A stretch of DNA of 64,000 nucleotides from assembly GCF_001676055.1 (NCBI RefSeq), contig NZ_LZEX01000001.1:62001-126000 (forward strand). The letters run 5' to 3'. Position numbers and translations under genes: made by a program. This document shows, one piece after another, positions 63,665 through 64,000 of this stretch. The DNA comes from Morganella psychrotolerans (GTDB lineage Bacteria; Pseudomonadota; Gammaproteobacteria; Enterobacterales; Enterobacteriaceae). The notes beneath the pieces are model-generated. The model was not told the origin of the DNA, ran no database searches, and saw nothing but the letters and a program-made list of their open reading frames with translations. Each line of letters starts with the position of its first letter. Position 1 is the first letter of the stretch.

Positions 63665-64000
63665 TTACCGGATACGTGCACCGATATTATCAGCCATCAG
63701 CGATACACTGAGCGCAAAGAAATACGAGCGGTTCCAGTGCATGATAGTGATAAAGTTCTGTGTAACCAGATACACCCGTCCCTGATTATCGTCCGGCACA
63801 ACCAGCCACAACGGAATATTATCAGGAAGATTTGCCTGTGCCGGAAGGCTAACTCCCAGCGCTTGCCACTGTGCCAATGTTTTACTCTGTGCAGCCTTTG
63901 TGCCTTCAATTGAGCGGTCAAACTCTGCCGGTAATGTAATTTCATAACCCCACGGCAGCCCTTTTACCCAGCCCTCTGTGGCGAGGTAATTCGCTGTGGA
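63665..64000 (-). CDS. Lytic murein transglycosylase, C-terminal part, cut by window edge
   Basis: The frame is open to the window edge (STANYLATEGWVKGLPWGYE) and ends in ITIMHWNRSYFFALSVSLMA then DNIGARIR. That ending is typical of MltB-type lytic transglycosylases (SLT_2 domain), which cleave peptidoglycan glycan strands. At least 111 residues are visible; the N-terminal part lies beyond the window. It is upstream of ycgM by 24 bases on the same strand and may be co-transcribed. Confidence 0.82.
   Translation of the reverse strand, partial: STANYLATEGWVKGLPWGYEITLPAEFDRSIEGTKAAQSKTLAQWQALGVSLPAQANLPDNIPLWLVVPDDNQGRVYLVTQNFITIMHWNRSYFFALSVSLMADNIGARIR

Overview
The window looks like chromosomal DNA of an enterobacterium of the Morganellaceae, most likely Morganella (an inference from gene order, moderate GC in the core genes, ERIC-type intergenic repeats and the protein sequences; no search was run). 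Core genes with E. coli counterparts (malI-malX-malY, fnr, uspE, pntAB, ydgH, ydgI, hrpA, azoR, ydbH-ynbE-ydbL, ldhA, norR/norVW, ycgM-ycgN) alternate with AT-rich accessory blocks.

Layout. 1-1721: a small RiPP-like locus on the minus strand, with a 23-codon peptide gene, an HExxH-type putative peptide-modifying enzyme and an MFS exporter that runs off the window. 2018-5731: a PLP aldolase, a Crp/Fnr regulator, an adenosylhomocysteinase-like enzyme and a Nudix hydrolase. 5788-8508: a 2.7 kb insert (methyltransferase, GNAT/FemAB-like protein, small protein) bounded by near-identical repeats of the 3' end of an AEC transporter gene. 9484-13633: the mal regulator, PTS permease and MalY. 13687-14653: a YqjI-like PadR regulator with expanded His-rich repeats plus a small gene. 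14976-24474: core metabolism and FNR. 24721-33515: a bacteriocin block with a colicin E9-like DNase, its immunity protein, a lipoprotein and Sel1-repeat proteins. 33727-42892: core genes. 43486-44425: small genes. 44497-49561: a nitric-oxide detoxification cluster (ytfE, norW, norV, with norR divergent). 49803-56998: a TonB receptor, a Crp/Fnr regulator, an FecBCD-type ABC importer, a cupin and a methyltransferase. 57100-60733: a His-Xaa-Ser (Hxs) radical-SAM peptide-modification system. 61135-62416: a divergent ATP-grasp protein and a membrane protein. 62485-64000: ycgN, ycgM and a lytic transglycosylase fragment.

The strongest candidates for little-described biology are the HExxH peptide locus at the left edge, the Hxs locus with its unexplained secreted and ATP-grasp neighbours, the giant Sel1-repeat protein next to the colicin, and the 2.7 kb insert that rebuilt its target gene's 3' end. 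The iron-type uptake block appears to be wired by a Crp/Fnr protein: an identical 21-bp palindrome-bearing sequence lies upstream of the receptor gene and over the regulator's own start codon.

A caution applies to the whole window. At least seven genes are interrupted by single-base shifts, and five of these lie in runs of 7-9 A/T where one base fewer restores a convincing frame. Assembly error, RNA polymerase slippage and true decay cannot be separated from the sequence alone.
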